A stretch of DNA of 49,891 nucleotides from Desulfocapsa sp. Its GTDB lineage: Bacteria > Desulfobacterota > Desulfobulbia > Desulfobulbales > Desulfocapsaceae. Positions 24,736-33,880 of this stretch are shown here, in pieces. The notes beneath the pieces are model-generated. The model made no database searches and had not been told where the DNA came from. It worked only from the letters and a program-made list of their open reading frames with translations. The translations under genes were made by a program, and so were the position numbers. Positions within the stretch are counted from its first letter, which is position 1. Each line of letters begins with the position of its first letter. Location: positions 6,669 through 56,559 of the forward strand of contig JAESPV010000007.1 in NCBI GenBank assembly GCA_016765495.1, in the 5' to 3' direction.

Positions 24736-25392
24736 TCAACGAATAATAAGGTCATGCAGTTCATTTACATCATCATCCCGAACAGGAAACTCATCTTCCA
24801 GGATGTCTCCTATCATCTGTATTGCCTCACATAGAGCCTGACACTGTTTCTTTTTACGAATCCCATTAGTTATTACAGCCACAGCTTCCTCCCACCGTTC
24901 ATGGGGGATACGTTCGCTGATACCACTATCTGCAATAATCCAGGCACGGCGCTCAAGAAGTGAAATAAAAATCAGAATCCCATTTGCATCCTTTGTCTTG
25001 TAAAGCTCTTCGGTAAAAAATGCAGCAAATGCAGAATTTTGAACCTCTGTATCCATCTCATCAGTAAAAAGACACAAGCGCTTCAATCGCGGATACCTGG
25101 CTATAAGAAACTGAACAGCAAGGAAAATTGGAGTGAACACTCCTAAGAAGACCCAAAGATTACTGGATTCAAGCCAGAACATTCCAGCAATCAAAGGAGT
25201 TGCAATAAGTGCTGTAAGTAATGCAACAAAAGCAGCACCCCGGATGGATGCAAGTGGATAGGAATGGCTTTCACACACCAGCATAGGGACAAGTTCACCA
25301 GAAGTTTTTAGTTCTGCCCGGTGCACCGCATCACAAATGCGTGTCTGTTCTTCTTTGCTGAAAAAAGATTGAGCTATGGACTTACTTTTCAT
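24736..25392 (-). CDS. TPM-domain membrane protein
   Basis: The 218 residues comprise an N-terminal segment starting FFSKEEQTRICDAVHRAELKTSGELVPML, two membrane segments (about 51-72 and 78-97), and a cytosolic or periplasmic part with NGILIFISLLERRAWIIADSGI and a late helical tail. The TPM_phosphatase fold is split around the membrane pair, as in one class of the family. Members occur in Gram-negative genomes beside lemA; the phosphatase activity shown for the plant photosystem protein TLP18.3 is not proven in bacteria. It is the last gene of lemA-tpm-tpm, three bases after the preceding stop. It ends near the convergent GATE gene. Confidence 0.85.
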   Translation of the reverse strand: MKSKSIAQSFFSKEEQTRICDAVHRAELKTSGELVPMLVCESHSYPLASIRGAAFVALLTALIATPLIAGMFWLESSNLWVFLGVFTPIFLAVQFLIARYPRLKRLCLFTDEMDTEVQNSAFAAFFTEELYKTKDANGILIFISLLERRAWIIADSGISERIPHERWEEAVAVITNGIRKKKQCQALCEAIQMIGDILEDEFPVRDDDVNELHDLIIR

Positions 25393-25395
25393 TGT

Positions 25396-26277
25396 TTACC
25401 ATCCTCCAGACGCACCGCCACCACCAAACCCGCCACCACCGCCACTAAATCCTCCACCAAATCCTCTGGAAGATCGACCAAAGCCACCTCCGCCCACATA
25501 AAACCCTCCACCGCCACCACCAGCCGACATAGAACTCACAAAAAAACCACCCAAAATACCCACCGGAATCAGAGCCAATAACCACAGTCCCATTTGGGGA
25601 AAAAATAATACGCCAAGCACGGGTGATGCAATGCCCCCGACAATAGCAGCCATCTTTTGCTTCTTATGAAAAGCTCGTCCAATAAAAGAAAAGGCAAAAA
25701 TCAGCAGAAAAATCAGACCAAAAGGGTCACTCTTCTTATTTTGTTCTGGAGCTGCTGCACCTGGCGTATATTCACCCTTCACGGCATCAATCATGGCAAC
25801 AATCCCCGCCCGAATCCCTGCATCCATTTGTCCACTTTTAAACAGGGGGACAATTTCCCCACTGATAATACGTCCGGAAACAAGATCTGTCAGACTTCCC
25901 TCAAGTCCATATCCAACTTCAATACGAAGTTTTCGTTCATCACGTGCAATAAGCAGCAAGGCACCATTATCCGATCCTTTCTGACCAATTTTCCATGCCT
26001 CAAGCACCTTCATGGAGAATTCTTCCAAAACTTCTCCTTCAAGGGTCGGAATAGTGAGCAGTACAATTTGTGTGGAATCTGTTGCCTCAAACTGTTCAAG
26101 CATTTCTTCAAGCTCTGATTGAGTTTGCAGGGAAAGCATTGCGGCCGTATCATTTACCCGCCCTGAAAGCCGTGGAACTTCAAGGGCAATGAGGGGTAAG
26201 GCTGAACAGAACAGCAATACAAAAGCAAATAAAACAGCAACGAACTTAACCCGAAAAGGCTGTAGAATTATTTGCAT
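25396..26277 (-). CDS. TPM-domain protein with glycine-rich tail (YgcG-like)
   Basis: N-terminal signal or anchor (FVAVLFAFVLLFCSALPLIALEVPRL), then the TPM domain: LSGRVNDTAAMLS, LEAWKIGQKGSDNGALLLIARDERKLRIEVGYGLEGSLTD and SGRIISGEIVP. Two membrane segments follow at about 190-206 and 222-250. The C-terminus is 40 residues of glycine with scattered serine and phenylalanine, as in E. coli YgcG; such tails are typical of this family. It should sit in the inner membrane with the TPM domain outside. Spacing to both neighbours is three bases. The family has been linked to envelope stress and to LemA, but no mechanism is established. Confidence 0.88.
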   Translation of the reverse strand: MQIILQPFRVKFVAVLFAFVLLFCSALPLIALEVPRLSGRVNDTAAMLSLQTQSELEEMLEQFEATDSTQIVLLTIPTLEGEVLEEFSMKVLEAWKIGQKGSDNGALLLIARDERKLRIEVGYGLEGSLTDLVSGRIISGEIVPLFKSGQMDAGIRAGIVAMIDAVKGEYTPGAAAPEQNKKSDPFGLIFLLIFAFSFIGRAFHKKQKMAAIVGGIASPVLGVLFFPQMGLWLLALIPVGILGGFFVSSMSAGGGGGGFYVGGGGFGRSSRGFGGGFSGGGGGFGGGGASGGW

Positions 26278-26280
26278 AAC

Positions 26281-26865
26281 TTAGAAGGTCACCTTGGGAA
26301 CAACCTTAGCGCCCTCTTCTGCTTTAAAGTATTCTTTACGGTCTAGATGAAGTAAAAATTTGTTAGTGAGACTTGCGGGGAATTTCCGAATAGAACTATT
26401 AAAGTTTGAAACGGCAGTATTATACCGTTGACGAGCCACATTAATGCGATTCTCAGTACCTTCGAGCTGATTCTGCAGATCAAGGAAATTCTGATTTGCT
26501 TTTAGATCAGGATAGCGCTCCACCACCACCATTAACTTGGAGAGAGCAGAGCTAAGTCCACCCTGTGCTGCCATAAACTGCTGCATGGCGGCAGGATTGT
26601 TTAGATCCTTTGCTGAAATCTGCACTGAACCGGCCTTTGCTCTGGCATCAACAACCGCCTGTAATGTCTCCTGTTCATGTTTGGCATAGCCTTTCACTGT
26701 TTCCACAAGATTTGGAATCAGGTCTGCACGACGCTGTAAAGTAGACTCAACATCAGCCCATGCCTTAAAAACTCCTTCTTCCTGTACCTGCAGGCTATTA
26801 TAGCCACATCCGGACAGTGCAATTGACAGCAGAGCAACAAAAAATAACAACGCAATTCGTTTCAT
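26281..26865 (-). CDS. lemA: LemA-family lipoprotein
   Basis: The start at 26865 gives [20 protein letters not shown], a signal peptide with lipobox LSGC, and has GGAGC at good distance; a longer frame upstream to 26949 adds an implausible extra 28 residues. The body is the LemA helical bundle: [51 protein letters not shown] and the [27 protein letters not shown] block. It is the first gene of lemA-tpm-tpm. LemA proteins are widespread but of unsettled function. A fixed partnership with TPM proteins suggests a shared envelope task. Upstream, 190 bases separate it from the divergent metal-complex ABC operon. Confidence 0.9.
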   Translation of the reverse strand: MKRIALLFFVALLSIALSGCGYNSLQVQEEGVFKAWADVESTLQRRADLIPNLVETVKGYAKHEQETLQAVVDARAKAGSVQISAKDLNNPAAMQQFMAAQGGLSSALSKLMVVVERYPDLKANQNFLDLQNQLEGTENRINVARQRYNTAVSNFNSSIRKFPASLTNKFLLHLDRKEYFKAEEGAKVVPKVTF

Positions 26866-26978
26866 AACAGCTCCATTCAAAAATGTTTTTTTTACAGACT
26901 GAAACATTAGATGCATCAGTTTTTGACTGTAACAGGTCATGGATTCCATTTCCAGAGTAATAAACTTTTACAGATTAA

Positions 26979-27012
26979 GATAATTGACAAAAATCATTAT
27001 CTCAACTATTAC
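26979..27012 (+). promoter_or_regulatory. promoter of the FecCD-type operon with an overlapping Fur-like dyad
   Basis: TTGACA (26984-26989) and TATTAC (27007-27012) are spaced by 17 bases, giving a start near 27019. Overlapping the -35 box, GATAAT (26979-26984) and ATCATTATC (26993-27001) form a dyad (AGATAAT/ATTATCT, 11 bases between). Both halves match the outer parts of the E. coli Fur box GATAATGATAATCATTATC, but the middle is 4 bases longer. A Fur-type repressor bound here would block the promoter. Confidence 0.55.
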
Positions 27013-27056
27013 CTTTCAGTTGTTTTTATACACTTCCATTTATCCCTAAACGCATT

Positions 27057-28088
27057 ATGACTGATTCAAAACCTCTTTTCTTTATTGGCGTTTTATTTAT
27101 CATTCTCTGTGCGGCAATTATTGTGGCAACTGGGATGGGTTTCTTGAAAATAACCCCTCTGGAAGTCATCGATATTCTATTGTCTCAGCTCCCCGGCCAT
27201 GTGACAAACACCATCAATCCCACCTTTCCCTTTGTTGTCATGGAAGTTCGCCTTCCCCGTATTCTTACATCAGCTCTCGTTGGCGGCGGACTTGCAGTAG
27301 CAGGAGCTGTCTTTCAGGCCATTCTCTTAAACCCATTGGCCGATCCCTATACTCTGGGTATCTCCTCCGGGGCTGCCTTTGGGGCATCACTTGTAATTAT
27401 CTTAACAATTTTTGGTATTGCTATCCCTGCCTGGTTCTCTATTCCCATCTTTGCATTCTTTGGAGCCATGGCCACACTTATTGGTGTCTTCTCTCTTGCA
27501 TCAACTGACAACCGACTCTCCTCGAATACTCTTATCCTTTCAGGAGTCATTATTGCGGCCATCCTCTCTGCAGGTATCGGATTTATTAAATATCTGGCAG
27601 ATGAACAAGTATCCATCATCATCTTCTGGCTTATGGGAAGTTTTGTCGGGAGAACCTGGGGGGATGTGTTAACCACCGCTGTGGTAGTTTTTCCTGGTCT
27701 GTTATTTACTCTTTATTTTGCACGTGATTTGAATATCATGGCACTCGGTGAGCGTACAGCAAGCACCCTGGGCGTAGATAGCGGCCGCGTCAAAAAAATG
27801 CTGCTGGTCTGTGCATCTCTTATCACCGCTATCTGTGTTTCAGTATCTGGGATTATAGGGTTTATTGGTCTTATTATTCCTCACCTTCTCCGTATGATCC
27901 TGGGCCCCGATAATCGAGTATTGCTTCCTGCCTGCTTTTTAGGCGGTGCCACCCTGCTCCTTTGCGCTGACACCATTACCCGTGCCTGGTTGCCATCGGA
28001 AATCCCCATCGGAGTTCTTACTTCACTCATTGGCGGACCATTTTTCTGTTATATTTTCCGCAAAAAACAGCTTGCCTTGAATTCATGA
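27057..28088 (+). CDS. FecCD/BtuC-type ABC permease
   Basis: Inner-membrane permease for a metal-chelate (siderophore, haem or cobalamin). The 343 residues hold about ten membrane helices with the family blocks VEVRLPRILTSALVGGGLAVAGAVFQAILLNPLADPYTLGISSGAAFGA (in the sequence beginning MEVRLPR), SGVIIAAILSAGI, LGERTASTLGVDSGRVKK and GIIGFIGLIIPHLLRMILGPDNR. It is the first gene of a permease-ATPase-binding protein operon and overlaps the next gene by 4 bases. The promoter overlaps a Fur-like dyad, which points to iron, while the cobalamin riboswitch in this window is 12 kb away and not upstream of it. The substrate is therefore left open. Confidence 0.93.
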   Translation: MTDSKPLFFIGVLFIILCAAIIVATGMGFLKITPLEVIDILLSQLPGHVTNTINPTFPFVVMEVRLPRILTSALVGGGLAVAGAVFQAILLNPLADPYTLGISSGAAFGASLVIILTIFGIAIPAWFSIPIFAFFGAMATLIGVFSLASTDNRLSSNTLILSGVIIAAILSAGIGFIKYLADEQVSIIIFWLMGSFVGRTWGDVLTTAVVVFPGLLFTLYFARDLNIMALGERTASTLGVDSGRVKKMLLVCASLITAICVSVSGIIGFIGLIIPHLLRMILGPDNRVLLPACFLGGATLLLCADTITRAWLPSEIPIGVLTSLIGGPFFCYIFRKKQLALNS

Positions 28089-28885
28089 GTGCTACACTTC
28101 TTTTTCAGCTTACTGATCTTTCATTTGCATACCGGAAAAGCCCTGTATTAAAAAGTATTCATTTGCAATTAGACCGTGGAAAATTCTATGGCGTAATCGG
28201 TGGCAACGGAAGCGGGAAATCCACCCTTCTGGAACTGCTGATGGGAACCCTTAAGCCTTCCACCGGAACAATCAAATACCACAACAAACATTTGAATACT
28301 TATTCCAGGAAGGATCTGGCGACCAAACTAGCCCTTGTCCCTCAACACTTCTCCATGGATTTTGAGTATCGTGTTAAGGATGTTGTCCTTATGGGACGTC
28401 ATCCCCATATCCCCCGCTTTTCATCTCCATCAAATCATGATAATAAAACAGTGGAACATGCCATGAAAACCATGGATATCCTTCGTTTGCAGAATCGCCC
28501 TGTTATTGCACTATCAGGTGGGGAATTACAACGTGTTGTTATGGCTCGGGCACTGGCCCAGGAAACCGAAGTGCTTATCCTTGATGAAGCAACCTCCAAT
28601 CTCGACATTCAACATACCATCGCAATTATGCAGGTGATGCGAAAACGGGTTAAAGAAAATGGATTGACAGTTATTGCTGCCATTCATGATTTAAACCTTG
28701 CCGCAGCTTTTTGTGATGATTGTCTGGTACTGAAAGATGGTCACATCTTTGCCAATGATACAGTGAATAACATTTTCACAACAGATCTTCTGCAGACTGT
28801 CTTTACAGTAGACGCATCAATTAAACAAAACCGGAAAACAGGCTCTCCTCAGATCCAATTCAACTATCACAACACAGATGTTTAA
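28085..28885 (+). CDS. FecE/BtuD-type ABC ATPase
   Basis: ATP-binding subunit of the metal-chelate importer. Walker [10 protein letters not shown] near residue 39, Q-loop VPQHFSMD, signature LSGGELQRVVMARAL and Walker B VLILDEATSNLD, then the H-loop AAIHDLNLAA. At 266 residues it is the standard length. It starts with ATGA overlapping the permease stop by 4 bases, so expression is coupled. The C-terminal 20 residues (QNRKTGSPQIQFNYH) are family-typical. Confidence 0.94.
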   Translation: MSATLLFQLTDLSFAYRKSPVLKSIHLQLDRGKFYGVIGGNGSGKSTLLELLMGTLKPSTGTIKYHNKHLNTYSRKDLATKLALVPQHFSMDFEYRVKDVVLMGRHPHIPRFSSPSNHDNKTVEHAMKTMDILRLQNRPVIALSGGELQRVVMARALAQETEVLILDEATSNLDIQHTIAIMQVMRKRVKENGLTVIAAIHDLNLAAAFCDDCLVLKDGHIFANDTVNNIFTTDLLQTVFTVDASIKQNRKTGSPQIQFNYHNTDV

Positions 28886-28938
28886 GGTGTTTCCGGGGAG
28901 GGAGAACCCGAATATTGACATCAATCGAGACAAAAAAA

Positions 28939-29811
28939 ATGATTTTACGCCTTCTTTTATTCACTGTGCTGATCCACACAGGACTTCTCTGTTCTCTCTT
29001 ATCAGCTACAGAAAACCAGCCAGCCTACAAGCGAATCATATCCCTCTACCCTGCACATACAGAAAACCTGGCAGCTCTTGGCCTCACAGAGGAGCTGATT
29101 GGTATTGCAGCAAGCGACACCTACCCCCCAGAAGTCTTATCAAAAACAAGATATAGTCATCGCGACAATGCTGAAAAATTTATTGCGGCAACTCCCGATC
29201 TGGTTCTAGTCAGGCCCATGATTGTTCACGCTGCACCAGAACTTTTAAAACAGCTAAGAGGTGCTGGCATCACGGTTTTATCTCTGCAACCACGTAGTGT
29301 TTATGAAATGTATGACTACTGGATGACACTTGGCAAACTTGCCGGGAAAGAACTCAATGCACAACAGATGGTTTTAAAATTCAAACAGGAACTTGCCACA
29401 TTAGAAAAAGATATCGAAATGATTCCCTTGGATAGCAGACCAAGGGTATATTTTGAATCCATCCATTCAAAGATGAAGACTTTTTCCCCTACATCAATTG
29501 CAATCTTTGTTTTAGAACAGGCTGGTGGGAGAAACATCGCAACAGATGCAAAGGCAAGACGGGGTACAAACATAGCCGCTTACGGAAAAGAGCGGATTTT
29601 GTCCCATGCAGATGAAATAGATTTTTTTCTGGCGCAACAGGGACGAATGAACCGGGTGAGTGTGGAACAGATTGGCAAGGAATCAGGGTTTCTTGCAATA
29701 AGAGCCATCCGTGAAGGAAATATTTTCCTTGTTGATGAGCAAATTGTTTCTCGCCCGACACAGCGCATTCTCGATGGTATCAGAGTAATTAAGAAAATTT
29801 TATACCACTAA
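28939..29811 (+). CDS. metal-chelate-binding periplasmic protein (BtuF/FecB-like)
   Basis: Class III binding protein joined to the operon above. The start at 28939 gives MILRLLLFTVLIHTGLLCSLLSA, a signal peptide; a TTG at 28915 eight codons upstream is possible and lies after a GGGAGGGAG stretch. The two lobes carry the typical openings RIISLYPAHTENLAALGLTEELIGIA and PDLVLVRPM, the long connecting helix (EMYDYWMTLGKLAGKELNAQQMVLKFKQEL) and a late TQRILDGIRVIKKILY. There is no cysteine lipobox, so it should be soluble. Ligand not readable: cobalamin, haem or siderophore. No outer-membrane TonB receptor gene follows. Confidence 0.9.
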   Translation: MILRLLLFTVLIHTGLLCSLLSATENQPAYKRIISLYPAHTENLAALGLTEELIGIAASDTYPPEVLSKTRYSHRDNAEKFIAATPDLVLVRPMIVHAAPELLKQLRGAGITVLSLQPRSVYEMYDYWMTLGKLAGKELNAQQMVLKFKQELATLEKDIEMIPLDSRPRVYFESIHSKMKTFSPTSIAIFVLEQAGGRNIATDAKARRGTNIAAYGKERILSHADEIDFFLAQQGRMNRVSVEQIGKESGFLAIRAIREGNIFLVDEQIVSRPTQRILDGIRVIKKILYH

Positions 29812-30265
29812 TTCCTACCGTTAGTAATCTCAACCTGGATGTCAAAAGAATGATTCCAGAAAAGCCGCTATCTTGAATATCGCAAGATCACTAAACGATC
29901 CAAAAGTGCCACCTTCAAATCATTTAGAAGTTCTAACAGATAATCGTAAAGGACAACACAGCATAAGAATCAATGACTAATATTTCAAGTATGGCTATAA
30001 GTGAAATTTTGATACTCCGTAAACGCCTCATTATCCATCCATGGAGAGAGCGAAGCCACTTGATACTGAACCTGGCAAAACGGTAGCAGCTCCACCAGCC
30101 TCACAGAAACTCGTTCTCAGTAAAAATAACCTGATATAACAATTTACGTTCAATACATCTCATAGTAATATCAGAACACCTTCATCAGGTTTCCGGATGA
30201 ATCCCGCCCCCGGAACAGAAATGCAAAATTATCCACTGCGATCATTTGAATCGAAAGGAAAGTGT
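29812..30265. other. intergenic stretch of 454 bases between the ABC operon and the antiporter
   Basis: No convincing gene is present. Weak stem-loops occur (ATCTTG/CAAGAT at 29870-29888; TTCATC/GATGAA near 30183-30200), neither with a T-run. An in-frame extension of the antiporter reaches 30197 but lacks a ribosome site and family support. I see no promoter good enough to call. Confidence 0.5.
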
Positions 30266-31540
30266 ATGCAGTTATTTCATATTATTGCTGTTCTTATCAG
30301 TCTTGCTGCCATATTCAGTTGGGTGAATCACCGCTTCCTCCATATGCCAACAGCCATTGGGTTAATGACCATTTCCCTTCTCATGTCTCTTGTTTTAATT
30401 GCTCTGGGTAAGTTTGGTTTCAGCACTGTTGAGCAGGATGTTAAATGGATGCTCGCCTCCATTGATTTTAATGCAACTTTACTCCATGGAATGTTGAGTT
30501 TTCTTCTTTTTGCCGGAGCCTTGCACATCAACCTGGAGGATCTGGCAAAGCAACGTCTGGTCATTGGAATCCTTGCAACGGCAAGTGTTATCGGGGCAAC
30601 TTTTTTGATTGGCCTTGGTGCCTGGTATATTTCGCTCTTATTGGATCTCAATATTCCAATGATTTATTGTCTTCTCTTTGGGGCTCTGATCTCACCCACA
30701 GACCCCATTGCGGTTCTTGGTATTTTAAAAACTGCCGGTGCATCCAAGAGTCTTGAAACAAAGATTGCCGGAGAATCACTCTTTAACGATGGTATTGCTG
30801 TTGTTGTATTTTTGGTGATCGCGGAGGTGGCAACAGGTACAAAAGATGTAACGGCTGAAATGATATTTCAACTTTTTGCCATGGAGGTCGTGGGTGGCGT
30901 TTTATATGGCCTTCTCATTGGCGCGGTTGCTTTCTGGATGCTGAAAAAAGTTGATAACTACTCCGTTGAAATTCTCATTACTCTGGCCATTACCACTGGA
31001 GGATATGCGCTTGCAGAATCCCTCCATCTTTCGGCCCCCATTGCCATTGTTGTGGCAGGACTGCTTATCGGCAATCACGGACGCAGACTTGCCATGTCCC
31101 AATCAACTCGTGAGCATCTGGACACATTCTGGGAATTAGTTGATGAGGTTCTTAATGCAGTACTATTTGTCCTCATAGGTCTGGAGCTGGTAATACTCGC
31201 ACTTGATCAAAAGTATTTACTGGCAGGCTTACTGGCAATCCCATTGGTATTAAGTGCCCGTATGATCAGTGTGGCACTTCCCATTGGAATTATGCGGCGT
31301 TTTAGAAGTTTTTCACCAGGGGTTGTTTCTATTCTTACCTGGGGAGGGCTTCGAGGTGGTATATCTGTAGCACTGGCCCTTTCACTGCCAGCGGGTGATA
31401 TCCGTAATGCGCTGGTTACCATAACATATATGGTTGTTGTGTTTTCTGTTCTGGTACAAGGATTAACCCTTGCCCCTCTTGTACGTGCTAAAGCCGTCCG
31501 GGCAGAAGTGGAGATTGAGCGGACACACCTGGATGCATGA
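30266..31540 (+). CDS. CPA1-type Na+/H+ antiporter (NhaP family)
   Basis: A twelve-helix cation/proton antiporter. Conserved blocks in order: LHINLEDLAKQRLVIGILA, ALISPTDPIAVLGILKTAGASKSLETKIAGESLFNDGIAVVVF (with the catalytic ND pair), then a late GGLRGGISVALALSLPAGDIRNALVTITYMVVVFSVLVQGLTL. The start at 30266 (MQLFHIIAVLIS) has AAAGGAAAG at the right distance. It likely exchanges cytosolic Na+ or K+ for protons, useful in a marine or saline anaerobe. The next gene starts in the stop codon (ATGA overlap), so the two are coupled. Confidence 0.93.
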   Translation: MQLFHIIAVLISLAAIFSWVNHRFLHMPTAIGLMTISLLMSLVLIALGKFGFSTVEQDVKWMLASIDFNATLLHGMLSFLLFAGALHINLEDLAKQRLVIGILATASVIGATFLIGLGAWYISLLLDLNIPMIYCLLFGALISPTDPIAVLGILKTAGASKSLETKIAGESLFNDGIAVVVFLVIAEVATGTKDVTAEMIFQLFAMEVVGGVLYGLLIGAVAFWMLKKVDNYSVEILITLAITTGGYALAESLHLSAPIAIVVAGLLIGNHGRRLAMSQSTREHLDTFWELVDEVLNAVLFVLIGLELVILALDQKYLLAGLLAIPLVLSARMISVALPIGIMRRFRSFSPGVVSILTWGGLRGGISVALALSLPAGDIRNALVTITYMVVVFSVLVQGLTLAPLVRAKAVRAEVEIERTHLDA

Positions 31541-32841
31541 AAAAGAAGATTATTACAATAGAGAAACAAATGAATAATTGGCTACTCCTTATACTTGTAT
31601 TCCTTCTTGGTAATTATCTTCTGGAGCAACTCCTGTCCTACCTGAATATCAAGGCATTGGTTAGTAAGGTACCAGAGGAATTTCAGGGGATCATTGATGC
31701 TGAAGAGTATCTTAAATCTCAAGAATATACTAAAGTCACAAGCCAATTTGGCCTAGTGCAGTCAACTGTCAGCATACTTGCTCTGATCATTTTCCTGTTG
31801 GCTGGAGGATTTAACTCGTTGGATTATTGTATCCGCAGTTTTAACCAGGGATCAATTGTAAATGGCATACTCTATATTGCTTCTCTTCTCCTACTCAGTT
31901 CAATACTTTCTCTTCCCTTCAGCCTCTACTCAACCTTTGTCATTGAAGAACGATTTGGCTTTAATAACACCACCATAAAAACATTCTGTACCGATATTAT
32001 CAAAGGAGCTTTCCTTAGCATTCTCATTGGAACGCCGATCCTGTATCTTGTCCTCTGGTTTTTTGAAACCGCTGGTGATTTTGCATGGCTGTATTGCTGG
32101 ACAGGACTCACACTTTTCAGTGTTGTTCTGCAATTTCTTGCGCCAGTTTTGATAATGCCTATTTTCAACAAATTCACCCCCCTTGAAGATGGAATACTCA
32201 AAGAAAAAATCCTCAACTTTGCCCGCAATGCATCATTTAACATCCAGGGAATATACACCATGGATGGTTCTAAAAGATCCAGTAAACTCAATGCATTTTT
32301 CACAGGATTTGGTAAATTCAGGAAGATCGTTTTTTATGACACTCTTCTTGAAAAACTGGACAGTGACGAGATTGTGGCTGTCCTTGCCCATGAAATGGGA
32401 CATTACAAACATGGACATATATTTAAAATGATGGCGATATCCATCTGCCACACAGGCCTGCTCCTCTTCCTCCTCTCACTTTTTATCGGAAACGAAAATC
32501 TGTTTGCAGCTTTTCAGATGGAGCATCTTTCAGTCTATGGAGCGTTGATCTTTTTTTCTTTTATTTTTTCTCCATTAAATTTTCTTCTTGGTATTGCTGT
32601 CAATATCCTTTCTCGTAAACATGAATTTCAGGCAGACCGCTACGCTGCAAATCCTCCTGGTCGTGGCACGGCTTTGATTAACGGGCTCAAAAAACTCTCT
32701 GTCGCAAATTTGTCAAATCTTACCCCGCATCCGGCAATGGTCTTCTTCCATTACAGTCATCCTCCTGTACTTGCAAGGATACGAGCTTTACGCAAAAACA
32801 AAAACATGGAAAAAGAAAGCATGATTCCCTTATCCCAGTAG
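31537..32841 (+). CDS. Ste24-type (M48) membrane zinc metalloprotease
   Basis: An integral-membrane protease of the CAAX-peptidase family. The zinc motif HEMGHYKHGH begins at H285 with E286 and H289; the third ligand should lie in KHEFQADRYA. Seven or more membrane helices and the FGFNNTTIKTFCTDIIKG loop match Ste24 rather than the shorter HtpX. Bacterial substrates are not known to be prenylated, and envelope protein quality control is more likely. The start overlaps the antiporter stop by 4 bases; a second ATG at 31570 is possible. Its 3' end overlaps the convergent rsmE by 12 bases. Confidence 0.92.
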   Translation: MKKKIITIEKQMNNWLLLILVFLLGNYLLEQLLSYLNIKALVSKVPEEFQGIIDAEEYLKSQEYTKVTSQFGLVQSTVSILALIIFLLAGGFNSLDYCIRSFNQGSIVNGILYIASLLLLSSILSLPFSLYSTFVIEERFGFNNTTIKTFCTDIIKGAFLSILIGTPILYLVLWFFETAGDFAWLYCWTGLTLFSVVLQFLAPVLIMPIFNKFTPLEDGILKEKILNFARNASFNIQGIYTMDGSKRSSKLNAFFTGFGKFRKIVFYDTLLEKLDSDEIVAVLAHEMGHYKHGHIFKMMAISICHTGLLLFLLSLFIGNENLFAAFQMEHLSVYGALIFFSFIFSPLNFLLGIAVNILSRKHEFQADRYAANPPGRGTALINGLKKLSVANLSNLTPHPAMVFFHYSHPPVLARIRALRKNKNMEKESMIPLSQ

Positions 32842-33567
32842 TTGGCTAATTCTACCGTGGATCGACACAGCTGCTGTATCAACCTTGAGAATCCTTGACC
32901 CAATTGAAAAATCTTTCATGCCGGCGGCCAGGAACTTCTCAATTTCAAAATCCACCCAGCCACCTTCCGGCCCTACAGCATAGAGTATTCCTCCATCCTG
33001 ATTCTTCAAACAATCTGACAGACTGTTTGGAGAATCAGGATGTGCAATGATACAAGAACTGTATTGAGTGCCGAGATCTGGGAGATATTCTTCAACAAAT
33101 GGTAAAAAATAACGAAATATTTTAATTTCCGGTAAACGGGTATCCACTGCCTGTTCAAGCCCATGGAGTAAATGCGGCCGGTACTCGTCTTCATTTAAAA
33201 TTCCGGCATCCCAGAAACTTTTTTCAACCCGATTGGCATTAACAAGATACATTGTGCCAATCCCCAGAGCTGTTACCTGACTCAAAATTCGTTTCAACAT
33301 TATAGGCCTGGGCATGGCAAGAATAAGGTCGATGGAGGGAGGCGGTGCAGGCCTGGCCGACAAACTTACAGACAGTTCAACAAGGAACGGATACCTGTTC
33401 TGAATTGACACCACTTTTCCTGTTCCGATCTTTCCATCAATTTCACCAATTCGTACACAATCACCGGGTTCACTGTGCAAAACTTTTGCGATATGCTTTG
33501 CCCGATGATCCGTTAAAACAATACATTCACTCTTTAGTTCATCTTTTTCAAATAGAATTATATTCAT
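32830..33567 (-). CDS. rsmE: 16S rRNA m3U1498 methyltransferase RsmE
   Basis: SPOUT-fold methyltransferase that modifies U1498 in helix 44 of 16S rRNA. An N-terminal PUA-like domain (HRAKHIAKVLHSEPGDCVRIGE) is followed by the SPOUT knot with AVGPEGGWVDFEIEKFLAAG and SRILKVDTAAVS near the end, the SAM-binding region. At about 245 residues it is typical. The start is uncertain: ATG 33567 (MNIILFEKDE) fits homology, and GTG 33588 adds seven residues; the ribosome signals AAGG and GGTGGAG lie nearer the GTG. It stands as a single minus-strand gene between plus-strand units and overlaps the protease by 12 bases. Confidence 0.93.
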   Translation of the reverse strand: MNIILFEKDELKSECIVLTDHRAKHIAKVLHSEPGDCVRIGEIDGKIGTGKVVSIQNRYPFLVELSVSLSARPAPPPSIDLILAMPRPIMLKRILSQVTALGIGTMYLVNANRVEKSFWDAGILNEDEYRPHLLHGLEQAVDTRLPEIKIFRYFLPFVEEYLPDLGTQYSSCIIAHPDSPNSLSDCLKNQDGGILYAVGPEGGWVDFEIEKFLAAGMKDFSIGSRILKVDTAAVSIHGRISQLLG

Positions 33568-33801
33568 AGCTGAGACAACATTCTCCACCTACCTTCTGCG
33601 TACATGCACTATGTACTCGCTTAAAAAACTCCCGCCTTCCCAATCCGTAGCAGCTCACAAAACACCGGGTATTGATACAGTCCGACTGGCCTGCAAAATA
33701 TCCGGAACCTGTGAGCAGTTACCTTACCCCCCCATCATATCTACCAGTTACAGTATGATTTTCAAGAGACATATGTGCAGTACCATGGAGGCTGATTCTC
33801 T

Positions 33802-33831
33802 TTGACTTTTTCACTGACTATCCTGTACAAT
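33802..33831 (+). promoter_or_regulatory. promoter of the hybrid kinase gene
   Basis: TTGACT (33802-33807) and TACAAT (33826-33831) are 18 bases apart, each matching consensus at 5 of 6 positions. The predicted start near 33838 is some 40 bases before the kinase ATG at 33881. Confidence 0.5.
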
Positions 33832-33880
33832 CACTTATTGTCGGATAAATATAAATACTTGTATCGTTTTTGACTTACTC

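Noticed and set aside
24716..24748. TATTATTC/GAATAATA stem around the TPM stop
   Set aside because: AT-only arms and a 17-base loop spanning the stop codon; too weak to call a terminator.
27013..27056. A second cobalamin riboswitch before the BtuC-type gene
   Set aside because: The leader is about 40 bases with none of the conserved aptamer blocks.
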